This document shows, one piece after another, positions 44,494-53,227 of a stretch of DNA of 64,000 nucleotides. The position numbers were made by a program, and so were the translations under genes. This stretch comes from Virgibacillus_O xinjiangensis. GTDB lineage: Bacteria > Bacillota > Bacilli > Bacillales > Amphibacillaceae. The stretch spans positions 1 through 64,000 of the forward strand of contig NZ_JBHRSA010000049.1 of assembly GCF_042643145.1 (NCBI RefSeq). Direction: 5' to 3'. Below the pieces are notes generated by a model that was not told where the DNA came from, searched no databases, and was given only the letters and a program-made list of their open reading frames with translations. Within the stretch, counting starts at the first letter, position 1, and each line of letters starts with the position of its first letter.

Positions 44494-44815
44494 TAATACA
44501 AGAGGCCATTCCCGTACAGGGGATGGCCTCAATGGTTGGATCAAAATGGTGGTCTTCATAGTTAATGTGTATGGAGCTGAATGGATTCTAACCTATGTGC
44601 TGCCGATGGAAAGTGAAGTCCTGTCGTTGCGCAAAGTATTGCTATAAATCTAGCAAGCAGTTGATAGGCAAAATAATACAAAACTACTAAGACTTTTATA
44701 TTATTTTAATATTTTGGAAAATTATCAATTGAATTTCAAATCCTTCTCAGTTACTATAAGGACATCATACCAGTCGCTTCACTGCCGGCAGAAGCACAAA
44801 AGGGGGAAATTTATA
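44494..44815. other. 322-bp stretch between the FAH gene and the DUF485 gene
   Basis: It holds a 12-bp hairpin (44502-44513 with 44519-44530) just after the FAH gene, probably a terminator without a T run. At 44709-44723 ATATTTTGGAAAATT matches the CodY motif AATTTTCWGAAAATT at 11 of 15 positions, a weak candidate. The rest is AT-rich. An upstream in-frame ATG at 44714 lacks a ribosome site. Confidence 0.45.
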
Positions 44816-45175
44816 GTGAGTATTGAAACCGATTACAATTACTCGATGAAAAAAGGGCAGAGCTACGGTAAGTTTGTAAGGACGGCTGAGAGCCAGAAAT
44901 TCAAGGAGCTGATGCAGTCGAGGAAAAAGTTTATTGCACCTCTTTCCATTTTCTTTCTATTATTCTATTTTTCACTCCCCATATTGACTTCCTACACGAC
45001 GTTACTCAATCGTCCTGTCGTAGGAGATATAACTTTAGCCTGGATCTATGCATTCGCCCAATTCATTGTGACATGGGTGTTGTGTACTCTATATGTACGG
45101 AAGTCCGCTTCATTTGATAGACAGGCTGAAGAAATCATCCAAGAGGAGTTGACGGAAGGAGGAAGCAGAAGATGA
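44816..45175 (+). CDS. DUF485 membrane protein, partner of the symporter
   Basis: A 119-residue protein with a soluble N-terminus and two membrane helices (about 42-62 and 78-100). It belongs to the DUF485/YjcH family, encoded next to acetate symporters in many bacteria (B. subtilis ywcB-ywcA). The start is GTG 44816 behind AGGGGGAAA. The first codons contain a perfect CcpA site. The stop overlaps the symporter start (ATGA), so the two are coupled. Its role with the transporter is not known. Confidence 0.88.
   Translation: MSIETDYNYSMKKGQSYGKFVRTAESQKFKELMQSRKKFIAPLSIFFLLFYFSLPILTSYTTLLNRPVVGDITLAWIYAFAQFIVTWVLCTLYVRKSASFDRQAEEIIQEELTEGGSRR
44823..44837. promoter_or_regulatory. CcpA cre site at the start of the DUF485 gene
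   Basis: TTGAAACCGATTACA matches both cre consensus forms (WTGNAANCGNWNNCW and TGWNANCGNTNWCA) at every fixed position. It covers codons 3-8 and would act as a roadblock or repressor site for the acetate-transport operon. Confidence 0.7.
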
Positions 45176-46704
45176 ATGCTACTGTCATTACCCTGTTCTT
45201 GCTGATTGTAGGGGCGACACTTCTGATTACTTATTATGCTGCCAAACAAACGAAAACAACCGGTGATTTTTATACGGCAGGGGGAGGGTTGACGGGATGG
45301 CAGAATGGTCTGGCCATTGCGGGAGATTATTTGTCTGCGGCTTCTTTCCTGGGGATTGCAGGGGCAATAGCCTTGTTCGGCTTTGACGGGTTTTTCTACA
45401 GCATCGGCTACTTGGTGGCTTATCTAGTCGTATTGTTCCTGGTGGCTGAGCCATTAAGGAATTTGGGCAAATATACCTTAGCAGATATGATCAACGCCCG
45501 CTTTGATGCACGTAAGGTCAGGGCAGTGGCAGCCTTGAGCACAATTACCATCGTGGTCTTCTATATGATTGCCCAGTTAGTGGGTGCAGGTGCATTGATT
45601 CAATTGTTATTCGGAATTGACTACTGGATGGCTGTTTTGCTTGTAGGAATCATGATGACAATCTATGTGCTGTTCGGCGGGATGACGGCTACTAGCTGGG
45701 TACAGATCACCAAAGCAGTACTCCTCATGCTCGGTACTGTCATCATCGCTTTCCTTGTTCTTCTGCAGTTCAATTTTAATATCCTGGAAATGTTCCGGGA
45801 GGCGAAGACGGCCACAAGCCATGGGGAATCCTATCTGAACCCTGGATTACAGTACACGGTACCGCTTGATACCATTTCATTGATGGTGGCACTTGTCCTT
45901 GGTACGGCCGGGCTCCCCCATATCTTGATGCGCTTTTTCACTGTAAAAGATGCCAAGACAGCAAGAAGTTCGGTCGTTACTGCAACCTGGGTGGTTGGCA
46001 TCTTCTATATACTTACAATCTTTCTCGGCTTCGGTGCAGCTGCCTTCGTTGGGGAGAGCAGAATAACCCAGGCGAATCCGGCTGGCAACATGGCGGCTCC
46101 TCTGTTAGCGGAAGCACTTGGGGGAGACTTATTGATGTCATTTGTGGCAGCTGTTGCGTTTGCTACCATTCTTGCAGTAGTCGCTGGTCTTGTTTTGTCA
46201 GGTGCATCCGCTTTTGCCCATGACATTTATGGACAGATCATAAAAAAAGGGAAGGCGACGGACAAGCAGCAAATGGTAGCAGCGCGCTACGCTTCACTTG
46301 CGGTATCGATCTCTTCTATCTTATTGGCGCTCTTCGCCCAGAATCTCAATGTTGCCTTTCTGGTCTCATTAGCATTTTGTGTCGCAGCCAGTGCCAATCT
46401 GCCTGTCATTCTTTATACCATTTATTGGAGAAATTTCAACACAAGCGGGGCAATCAGTGCCATGCTGTCAGGGCTTCTTACTGCATTGATTTTGGTATCC
46501 ATTAGTCCCAATGTAATATCTCCGGAAACCGGAGCAGCTATATTCCAAGGGGAACCGCTCTTTCCGCTGACCAATCCGGCCATTATATCTGTGCCAGTTG
46601 GATTCATCGGTGGAGTCGTCGGGACCTTCCTCTCGAAGGAATATAATTATGAACGGTATATGGAAGTGAAGGTCCGAGCGAACACCGGCTATCGTGGGGA
46701 ATAA
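45172..46704 (+). CDS. Sodium:solute symporter, acetate type (ActP/YwcA-like)
   Basis: A 510-residue SSS-family carrier with about 13 membrane helices. It has the family signs FYTAGGGLTGWQNGLAIAGD (about 28-47) and GTAGLPHILMRFFTV, typical of ActP-type cation/acetate symporters, and AVVAGLVLSGASAFAHD near the C-terminal third. It likely imports acetate or other short monocarboxylates. It overlaps the DUF485 gene by 4 bp and shares its cre site. A bidirectional terminator follows. Confidence 0.92.
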   Translation: MNATVITLFLLIVGATLLITYYAAKQTKTTGDFYTAGGGLTGWQNGLAIAGDYLSAASFLGIAGAIALFGFDGFFYSIGYLVAYLVVLFLVAEPLRNLGKYTLADMINARFDARKVRAVAALSTITIVVFYMIAQLVGAGALIQLLFGIDYWMAVLLVGIMMTIYVLFGGMTATSWVQITKAVLLMLGTVIIAFLVLLQFNFNILEMFREAKTATSHGESYLNPGLQYTVPLDTISLMVALVLGTAGLPHILMRFFTVKDAKTARSSVVTATWVVGIFYILTIFLGFGAAAFVGESRITQANPAGNMAAPLLAEALGGDLLMSFVAAVAFATILAVVAGLVLSGASAFAHDIYGQIIKKGKATDKQQMVAARYASLAVSISSILLALFAQNLNVAFLVSLAFCVAASANLPVILYTIYWRNFNTSGAISAMLSGLLTALILVSISPNVISPETGAAIFQGEPLFPLTNPAIISVPVGFIGGVVGTFLSKEYNYERYMEVKVRANTGYRGE

Positions 46705-46790
46705 GAATAGAGTTGGCTGGGAAAGCAGTTTCACCATTATTGTCCTTATAGCTATAAATAAGCCCAATAAAAAGCAGTTTCACCTGAAGG

Positions 46791-46817
46791 AAAAAGGCAG
46801 TCAAGTGCTGCCTTTTT
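46791..46817. terminator. Bidirectional terminator between symporter and RNase H-like genes
   Basis: A 10-bp stem (46791-46800 with 46808-46817) with AAAAA on the left and TTTTT on the right works in both directions. The last base touches the RNase H-like stop codon. Confidence 0.85.
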
Positions 46818-47218
46818 CAGTTTGAGGAATCATTCAGCTGAATTCCTTTTTTGGCAAGCTGATCTGCATGTTTGTTTTGCTTCTCTGGTATCCATTTTAT
46901 GAAGAAGTATGGAAAGAAAGCAGAAACTTCATTAATCCTCTGGAGTAACGGGGCGTATTTCTCGCTTCTTACATAATTGCGTTCCACGGCTTCTACAACA
47001 AGTTTGGAATCAGAACGAAAGGATAGAATATCATCGGGGAAATCAGCTTGGCATACTTCCAATGCCTTCAGGACTGCAAGGAACTCTGCCTCATGATTGG
47101 ATAAGTTCCCCAATGGATAAGAATATTCATAAGCTTGGCCGGCTTTTTTTATATAAATGCCTGCGCCACTTTTGCCGGGGTCTCCGCTTGAAGCCCCGTC
47201 CGTATATACTTCGATCAT
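46817..47218 (-). CDS. RNase HI-like protein
   Basis: A 133-residue RNase H-fold protein. The acidic set is complete: Asp7 in YTDGASSG, Glu in SNHEAEF (about 45), Asp in FRSDSKLV (about 68) and Asp in KHADQLAKKG (near the end). It lacks the N-terminal hybrid-binding domain and resembles the YpeP/RnhA-like group of Bacillus, some of which are active only weakly. Start ATG 47218 (minus) is chosen because GGGAGGT precedes it; an in-frame ATG five codons earlier overlaps that site. Confidence 0.88.
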   Translation of the reverse strand: MIEVYTDGASSGDPGKSGAGIYIKKAGQAYEYSYPLGNLSNHEAEFLAVLKALEVCQADFPDDILSFRSDSKLVVEAVERNYVRSEKYAPLLQRINEVSAFFPYFFIKWIPEKQNKHADQLAKKGIQLNDSSN

Positions 47219-47374
47219 CTGTGTACCTCCCATACGAACTACTATCCTTTTTACCCATTATAAAAGAAGAGGGTGGGTATCTTCCACTCATCAAGCACAG
47301 GGGCACTCCTGTTTAGTGACAGCCTCTGCTCCCATATGGCAATATTAGAAGAAAGAGGGTGGGGAGGGAGCAAT

Positions 47375-48673
47375 ATGAAACCAAGACTGGTGCAGGAGCA
47401 GCGGCTGGAATGGAAGATGAATCAGTCCTTGCTGCAGTCCTTACAGGTTCTTCAGTTTTCCAGTGTGGAGCTGATTGATTATATTAAGGAACTGTCCAAG
47501 GAGAATCCGCTGATTGAAGAAGTCGATTTTGATTATGATCTTTCTCAATACAAGGCGGGTCATCAAGGAGATTTCTCCGTTGGTGAGATCAACCAGGCCG
47601 AAGAGACGATGTATGATCAACTGAAAGGACAATTGTATACCCTTGATGTCAGAGCTGAATTGCTGCCAATCATTGAGTTTGGAATCGATTCACTGAACGA
47701 AGATGGCTATCTCGGTATAGATATGGAAATTTGGGCTGAAAACTGTGGGACCACTGAAGAGGAAGTGGAAGAGGCATTGGCGAAAATCCAACAGTTGGAG
47801 CCGGCAGGTATAGGCGCTCGCACGTTGGGCGAATGTATTGTATTACAACTTAAGCAAAGAGAAACCCACCAGCCATTTGCCGAAGAACTGCTGGCAGACC
47901 ACCTTGTCTGGGTCGCTGAGGAAAACAAAGAAGCTATAGCAGAACACTACGGTGTTCGATTGGAAGAAGCGGAAAAGCTCTTGAATGAGATTAAATCATG
48001 CCATCCAAAGCCAGGCCACCTGCTCGAGACCAAACAGCCAGAATATATCATACCAGAAGCATCCATCTACAAAAAGGATGGTTCGTGGAAGATTTCTTTC
48101 TTTAAATGGAATTCCCCTGACATCGAAGTAAACGACCGCTATATGGAAGGGACTGAACTTGACAAGGAGGCCGCTGCATATCTCAAAGAAAAATACAGGC
48201 AGATAGACTGGCTTAAGCAAGCCATTTCCTACCGAACCAACACACTCGAACAGATTATCCGGATTATCGTAGAGAGACAATATATGTATTTCGAACATGG
48301 GGCATACATGCTTCGTCCACTGACTCTCAGAGAGATAGCAGAAGAGATAGGTGTGCATATTTCCACTGTAAGCAGGGCACTCAACAATAAGTATGTTCAG
48401 ACAGGTCAAGGGGTGCTCCCTCTCAAATTTTTCCTCCAGTCGGGGGTCAGACAGCCGGATGGCAAGCAGACATCGGCGTTCGCTGTAAAGAAAATGATTC
48501 AAGAGCTCATCGAACATGAGGACAAAACCAAACCACTGTCAGATGAGGGTATCCGACAGAAATTGGGAGGCGAATTCGGTATATCCATTGCACGGCGCAC
48601 GATCATGAAATATAGAAAACAACTGGGGATTCCTTCCTCAGTAAAACGTAGAGAAAGGAGAGGGAATGGGTGA
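47375..48673 (+). CDS. sigL: RNA polymerase sigma-54 factor SigL
   Basis: A 432-residue sigma-54 protein, which needs enhancer-binding ATPases and reads -24/-12 promoters. Region I is Gln/Leu-rich (QSLLQSLQVLQFSSVELIDY). The core-binding middle is followed by the helix-turn-helix EIGVHISTVSRALNNKY and the C-terminal RpoN box ARRTIMKYRKQLGI. Start ATG 47375 follows GGGAGGGAG; the frame to 47273 is not needed. B. subtilis SigL is 436 residues and also lies near cggR. No enhancer-binding protein is in the window. Confidence 0.96.
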   Translation: MKPRLVQEQRLEWKMNQSLLQSLQVLQFSSVELIDYIKELSKENPLIEEVDFDYDLSQYKAGHQGDFSVGEINQAEETMYDQLKGQLYTLDVRAELLPIIEFGIDSLNEDGYLGIDMEIWAENCGTTEEEVEEALAKIQQLEPAGIGARTLGECIVLQLKQRETHQPFAEELLADHLVWVAEENKEAIAEHYGVRLEEAEKLLNEIKSCHPKPGHLLETKQPEYIIPEASIYKKDGSWKISFFKWNSPDIEVNDRYMEGTELDKEAAAYLKEKYRQIDWLKQAISYRTNTLEQIIRIIVERQYMYFEHGAYMLRPLTLREIAEEIGVHISTVSRALNNKYVQTGQGVLPLKFFLQSGVRQPDGKQTSAFAVKKMIQELIEHEDKTKPLSDEGIRQKLGGEFGISIARRTIMKYRKQLGIPSSVKRRERRGNG

Positions 48674-48921
48674 AAGTGATTATTTATTCCAAAAGTCACT
48701 GTCCATTATGTGACGAAGCAAAGGCATTAGTATCGCTCTTTCAAGGAGATTATCCAATAGAATTGCAAGAACGGGATATACATGCCCATGATGGATGGCT
48801 GGAGAAGTATCAGCTCGAGATTCCTGTAATCGAAGTGGATGGTAAGCAGCTGAACTGTGAGCAGATCAGCTATGAAAACCTTGAAAAGTTGTTTAGCCAA
48901 ACACATGTCGAAGATGAATAA
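48670..48921 (+). CDS. Glutaredoxin-like thioredoxin-fold protein
   Basis: An 83-residue single thioredoxin fold with active-site-like CPLC (residues 11-14, SHCPLCDEA), cis-Pro in EIPVIEVDG, and a short C-terminal helix. It belongs to the glutaredoxin/DUF836 group; the partner is unknown. Start GTG 48670 overlaps the sigL stop by 4 bp, so it is coupled to sigL. cggR follows after a gap holding the CggR operator. Confidence 0.85.
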   Translation: MKVIIYSKSHCPLCDEAKALVSLFQGDYPIELQERDIHAHDGWLEKYQLEIPVIEVDGKQLNCEQISYENLEKLFSQTHVEDE

Positions 48922-48941
48922 AGATTTCAATGCCAAATTTG

Positions 48942-48969
48942 TTGTATAAATAAAAATATATGGTATCAT
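48942..48969 (+). promoter_or_regulatory. Promoter of the cggR-gapA operon
   Basis: TTGTAT (48942-48947), 16 bp, TATCAT (48964-48969). The CggR operator begins 12 bp downstream. The -35 choice is uncertain. Confidence 0.5.
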
Positions 48970-48980
48970 GAAATTGCGGA

Positions 48981-49016
48981 TGGGACAGATTATGATCATC
49001 CGGGTCATTTTTGCCC
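48981..49016. promoter_or_regulatory. CggR operator
   Basis: TGGGAC-N6-TGAT (48981-48996), four bases, then CGGGTC-N6-GCCC (49001-49016) reproduce the spacing of the B. subtilis CggR operator (CGGGAC-N6-TGTC-N4-CGGGAC-N6-TGTC) with a few mismatches. It lies between the promoter and cggR, as in B. subtilis. Confidence 0.75.
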
Positions 49017-49039
49017 CGACTGATAGAAGGAGTTTTTTC

Positions 49040-50074
49040 ATGAAAGCTTTGACAGATGCACAGAAAAAACTAGTCCCTGATTTGTTGAAGGTGATGCAAC
49101 AGAGATATACCATACTCCATATTGTCGAGCACTTTCAGCCGATCGGGCGGAGGGCAATTGTTGAAAACACAAACCTGACAGAACGCCATGTCCGTAGTGA
49201 GGTGGATTTCCTGCACAGGCAGGGACTCCTTGAGGTTACCTCTAAAGGAATGTTTATTACAGAAGAGGGAAAATTAATTCTCGAACAGTTGGCTTCCTTA
49301 ATGGGTGAAATATCAGGGTTGGAAGTTTTAGAAAGACGAATAAAGGAAACCTTACAAGTAGAGAATGTTATTATTGTCCCGGGAAATAGTGATGAAGACC
49401 ATTGGGTAAAACAAGAAATGGGCAAAGCATGTGTTTCCTATCTGAAAGGAATCGTCCACAATGGTGTTACCATTGCGGTGACCGGCGGTTCCACTGTCGC
49501 TGCAGTGGCGGACGTCATGACTCCCTTAGAGGTGCAAAATGGCCTGCTGTTTGTACCAGCTAGAGGCGGTGTCGGCGAAAAGGTGGAAAATCAGGCGAGT
49601 CGGATTGCTGCAGAAATGGCCAATCGAGCAAATGGGGATTACCGGCTGCTCTATGTGCCCGACCCGATCAGTGAGATGACCTATCAGACATTGATCAACG
49701 AACCTTCCATCTTTGAAATGGTTGAGATCATCAGGCATGCGGATATCGTTTTGCATGGGGTAGGAGATGCTCTTTCCATGGCCAAACGAAGAAAAACGGA
49801 AGCAACGGTGATTGATAAATTGAAAGAAGGCAACGCTGTCAGTGAGGCATTTGGTTATTATTTTGACGAAACCGGAAAGATTGTCCACAAGGTTAGAACG
49901 GTCGGCCTTCAGTTGGAAGATCTCCTGGATATCAATCAAGTCATAACCATTGCGGGCGGTAAGTCGAAGGGGCAAGCAATATCATCCTATTTTCAGCAGG
50001 GGAAAAGCGATCTGCTCATCACCGATCGCGCAGCAGCTGAACAGATTTTAAAGGGAAATTATAGTTCCCTTTGA
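49040..50074 (+). CDS. cggR: Central glycolytic genes regulator CggR
   Basis: A 344-residue SorC/DeoR-type repressor of the glycolytic operon, relieved by fructose-1,6-bisphosphate. The N-terminal winged helix-turn-helix (about 20-80) includes RRAIVENTNLTERHVRSEVD. The C-terminal sugar-phosphate domain has VTGGSTVAAVADVM, FVPARGGVGEKVENQA and IAGGKSKGQAI. Start ATG 49040 follows AGAAGGAG, with the operator upstream. B. subtilis CggR is 340 residues. It leads gapA by 41 bp. Confidence 0.96.
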   Translation: MKALTDAQKKLVPDLLKVMQQRYTILHIVEHFQPIGRRAIVENTNLTERHVRSEVDFLHRQGLLEVTSKGMFITEEGKLILEQLASLMGEISGLEVLERRIKETLQVENVIIVPGNSDEDHWVKQEMGKACVSYLKGIVHNGVTIAVTGGSTVAAVADVMTPLEVQNGLLFVPARGGVGEKVENQASRIAAEMANRANGDYRLLYVPDPISEMTYQTLINEPSIFEMVEIIRHADIVLHGVGDALSMAKRRKTEATVIDKLKEGNAVSEAFGYYFDETGKIVHKVRTVGLQLEDLLDINQVITIAGGKSKGQAISSYFQQGKSDLLITDRAAAEQILKGNYSSL

Positions 50075-50115
50075 ATATATAATCCAAATCAAGAAAACAT
50101 CTAGGAGGAATAAAA

Positions 50116-51123
50116 ATGGCAGTAAAGATTGGTATTAACGGTTTTGGGAGAATTGGACGCAATGTGTTCCGTCAAGCATTGAAAAATGATGAAGTGGAAG
50201 TAGTAGCAGTCAATGACCTGACAGACGCCAATATGTTGGCACATCTGCTGAAATACGACTCTGTACATGGTAAATTGGAAGAAGAAGTGACCGTAAACGG
50301 CTCCAACATCGCTGTAGGCGGCAAAGAATTCCAAGTACTTTCCGAGCGCGACCCAGCCAACTTGGGATGGGGAGATCTTGGCGTAGAAGTTGTCATTGAG
50401 TCCACTGGACGTTTCACAAAAGCTGAAGATGCGAAGAAGCATATAGAAGCAGGCGCTAAGAAAGTGGTTATCTCTGCTCCAGCGCAAGATGAAGATCTGA
50501 CCATGGTTATGGGTGTTAACGATGATCAATATGATCCAGCACAGCATGACATCATTTCCAATGCATCTTGTACAACAAACTGTCTGGCACCATTTGCAAA
50601 AGTGCTTCATGATACATTCGGCATCAAACGCGGTCTGATGACAACCATCCACTCTTATACAAATGACCAGCAAATCCTGGACCTGCCGCATAAGGATTAC
50701 CGTCGTGCCCGTGCAGCTGCACAAAACATCATTCCGACTACAACTGGTGCTGCTAAAGCAGTCGGCAAAGTACTGCCGGAATTGAACGGTAAACTTAATG
50801 GTATGGCTGTCCGTGTTCCAACTCCAGATGGTTCTCTGACTGACCTTGTAGCAGAATTGGACAAGAATGTTACAGCTGAAGATGTCAACAATGCATTCAA
50901 AGAGGCTGCTGAAGGACCTCTGAAAGGAATTATGCAATTCAGCGAAGATCCACTAGTTTCTACTGATATTGTAGGAAACCCACATTCTTCCATCGTGGAC
51001 GGACTGTCTACTATGATCTTGGAAGATAATATGGTTAAAGTTGTTTCTTGGTATGACAACGAAATGGGCTACTCATCCCGTTGTGTAGATCTCGCTGTCT
51101 TCTTGAAAGAAAAAGGATTGTAA
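50116..51123 (+). CDS. gapA: Glyceraldehyde-3-phosphate dehydrogenase, glycolytic
   Basis: A 335-residue NAD-dependent GAPDH. The Rossmann motif is INGFGRIGRNVFRQA (about 7-21), the active-site Cys is in SNASCTTNCLAP (about 152), and the catalytic His in TIHSYTNDQ. Asp in AVNDLTDANM favours NAD over NADP. Start ATG 50116 follows AGGAGGAA. A strong terminator follows gapA, so pgk and later genes may be less transcribed or have their own signals. Confidence 0.98.
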   Translation: MAVKIGINGFGRIGRNVFRQALKNDEVEVVAVNDLTDANMLAHLLKYDSVHGKLEEEVTVNGSNIAVGGKEFQVLSERDPANLGWGDLGVEVVIESTGRFTKAEDAKKHIEAGAKKVVISAPAQDEDLTMVMGVNDDQYDPAQHDIISNASCTTNCLAPFAKVLHDTFGIKRGLMTTIHSYTNDQQILDLPHKDYRRARAAAQNIIPTTTGAAKAVGKVLPELNGKLNGMAVRVPTPDGSLTDLVAELDKNVTAEDVNNAFKEAAEGPLKGIMQFSEDPLVSTDIVGNPHSSIVDGLSTMILEDNMVKVVSWYDNEMGYSSRCVDLAVFLKEKGL

Positions 51124-51134
51124 GAGAAGAGACG

Positions 51135-51165
51135 CGGAGGAGGGCAGTGTTCCTCCTCCGTTTTT
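51135..51165 (+). terminator. Terminator after gapA
   Basis: A perfect 9-bp GC-rich stem (51135-51143 with 51152-51160) and 8-nt loop are followed by TTTTT. Partial read-through to pgk would be expected if the operon is as in B. subtilis. Confidence 0.85.
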
Positions 51166-51255
51166 CTTATGGTAAGATGGTTAACGGGACCATGATCAGG
51201 GAAAACCAAACATGAGTCAGAAACAGTACATAAATCACCATAGGAGGGTGTATCG

Positions 51256-52437
51256 ATGAACAAAAAGACACTTCATGATGTTGATGTGAAAGGAAAGAAA
51301 GTATTTTGCCGAGTTGATTTCAATGTTCCTATGAAAGACGGCGAAGTCACAGATGAAACCCGAATCAAAGCTGCTTTGCCGACGATTCAACATCTTGTCG
51401 ACAATGGTGCTGCAGTTATCTTGGCAAGCCATCTGGGACGTCCAAAAGGCCAAGCGGTGGATGAGCTGCGGTTGGACCCGGTTGCAGACCGTTTAAGTAA
51501 GTTGATCGGCAAAGAAGTTGTCAAAACAGACGCCGTATATGGAGACGAAGTGAATGAGGCGCTCTCCGGCCTTCATGACGGAGAAATCCTTCTACTGGAA
51601 AATGTCCGTTTTGAAGCAGGAGAAGAAAAGAATGATGAGGAATTGGCCCAGGCTTTTGCAGATATGGCTGATTTATATGTCAATGATGCCTTTGGCGCAG
51701 CACACCGGGCACATGCTTCTACAACAGGTGTTGCAGAAAAACTGCCCGCAGCTGCTGGTTTCCTGATGGAAAAAGAGATTGACGTGTTGGGAAAAGCGTT
51801 GGAAAACCCTGATCGGCCATTCACTGCCATTATCGGCGGTGCAAAAGTCAAGGATAAAATCAGTGTGATCGACAATTTGCTGGACAAAGTTGATAACTTG
51901 ATCATCGGTGGTGGTCTGGGATATACCTTCTTGAAAGCCAAAGGTTATGAAATTGGCAAATCCCTTCTAGAGGAAGACAAAATCGATTTGGCAAATGAAT
52001 TCATGCAGAAAGCTGAAAAGAATGGAGTCAACTTCCTGCTGCCTGAAGATGTAGTGGTTGCTGATGACTTCTCGGAGACGGCAAATACGAAGGAAATCGA
52101 TATTGATTCCATTCCGAGTGACTGGGAAGCACTGGATATCGGTCCAAAAACCCGTGAAAAATACGGTCGGATTGTAGCTGAGTCGAAGTTGATCATCTGG
52201 AATGGCCCGATGGGTGTCTTTGAACTGGAAACCTTTGCCGGCGGCACAAAAGCAGTGGCAGAAGCTTTGTCTGAGACAAATGGCTATACAGTCATTGGTG
52301 GAGGAGATTCTGCAGCAGCTGTGGAGAAATTCGGTTATGCTGAACAGATGGATCATGTGTCTACCGGTGGCGGTGCATCCCTGGAGTTCATGGAAGGAAA
52401 GACCCTGCCAGGTGTAGCAGCTTTAAACGACAAATAA
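51256..52437 (+). CDS. pgk: Phosphoglycerate kinase
   Basis: A 393-residue two-domain kinase making ATP from 1,3-bisphosphoglycerate. The N-terminal substrate domain has CRVDFNVPMKDG and ASHLGRPKG. The C-terminal nucleotide domain has IIGGAKVKDKISVI and the loop TVIGGGDSAAAVEKFG, then STGGGASLEFMEG. Start ATG 51256 follows AGGAGGGTG. Length is standard (394). Confidence 0.98.
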   Translation: MNKKTLHDVDVKGKKVFCRVDFNVPMKDGEVTDETRIKAALPTIQHLVDNGAAVILASHLGRPKGQAVDELRLDPVADRLSKLIGKEVVKTDAVYGDEVNEALSGLHDGEILLLENVRFEAGEEKNDEELAQAFADMADLYVNDAFGAAHRAHASTTGVAEKLPAAAGFLMEKEIDVLGKALENPDRPFTAIIGGAKVKDKISVIDNLLDKVDNLIIGGGLGYTFLKAKGYEIGKSLLEEDKIDLANEFMQKAEKNGVNFLLPEDVVVADDFSETANTKEIDIDSIPSDWEALDIGPKTREKYGRIVAESKLIIWNGPMGVFELETFAGGTKAVAEALSETNGYTVIGGGDSAAAVEKFGYAEQMDHVSTGGGASLEFMEGKTLPGVAALNDK

Positions 52438-52468
52438 GAACATCCAATATCCAGGAGAGGTGATTTGT

Positions 52469-53227
52469 ATGCGTAAACGTGTAATTGCAGGCAACTGGAA
52501 AATGAATAAAGTCCTATCAGAAGCGAATGATTTTATAGAAGAAGTGGCTGAAAAGGCGCCACAAAGTGAGAAGTCCGAGGCTGTAGTCTGTGCTCCATTT
52601 CCATTTCTGCCGTCCTTGCTAGAAAAAACGAAAGGCACGGATATCAAAATCGGTGCACAAAATATGCACCATGAAGACAAGGGAGCTTTCACCGGCGAAG
52701 TTAGCCCGGTGATGCTGAAAGACCTTGGCGTATCCCATGTTGTACTGGGCCATTCTGAACGGAGAGAGCATTTTGCCGAAACAGATGAATCAGTGAATAA
52801 AAAGGTACATGCTGCATTCAATCATCAACTAACACCGATTGTCTGTGTTGGAGAGACACTCGAACAGCGTGAAGCTGATGAAACAAAAGACCATGTGGAA
52901 AAGCAAGTAACGAAAGCGGTGGAAGGCCTCTCTGATGATCAAGTAGCCAGCACCATCATTGCTTATGAGCCAATTTGGGCCATCGGTACCGGGAAAACCG
53001 CGTCTAGTGAAGAGGCGAATGAAGTATGCACCCATATCCGCAACGTGGTGGGTAAAATCACTTCGCAGGAGACAGCTGATCAAGTGGTTATCCAGTATGG
53101 CGGCAGTGTAAAACCAGCCAATATCGATGAGCTGTTATCCCAATCTGATATCGACGGCGCTCTCGTCGGAGGTGCAAGTGTGGAAGCAGATTCCTATCTA
53201 CAATTGGTGGAGGCAGGTACGAAATGA
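52469..53227 (+). CDS. tpiA: Triosephosphate isomerase
   Basis: A 252-residue TIM barrel that interconverts DHAP and GAP. Lys in AGNWKMNK (about 12), catalytic His in LGHSERREHF (about 95), catalytic Glu in AYEPIWAIGTGK (about 167), and phosphate loop QYGGSVKPANI. Start ATG 52469 follows AGGAGAGGTG; the nine-base-longer GTG frame is not needed. Its stop overlaps gpmI by 4 bp (ATGA). Confidence 0.98.
   Translation: MRKRVIAGNWKMNKVLSEANDFIEEVAEKAPQSEKSEAVVCAPFPFLPSLLEKTKGTDIKIGAQNMHHEDKGAFTGEVSPVMLKDLGVSHVVLGHSERREHFAETDESVNKKVHAAFNHQLTPIVCVGETLEQREADETKDHVEKQVTKAVEGLSDDQVASTIIAYEPIWAIGTGKTASSEEANEVCTHIRNVVGKITSQETADQVVIQYGGSVKPANIDELLSQSDIDGALVGGASVEADSYLQLVEAGTK

Noticed and set aside
44709..44723. 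CodY box before the acetate-symporter operon
   Set aside because: Only 11 of 15 positions match in an AT-rich region, so it is not reported as a finding.
50101..50937. 278-residue minus-strand frame opposite gapA
   Set aside because: A Cys/Phe/His-rich composition typical of antisense reading of a highly biased gene; gapA itself is certain.
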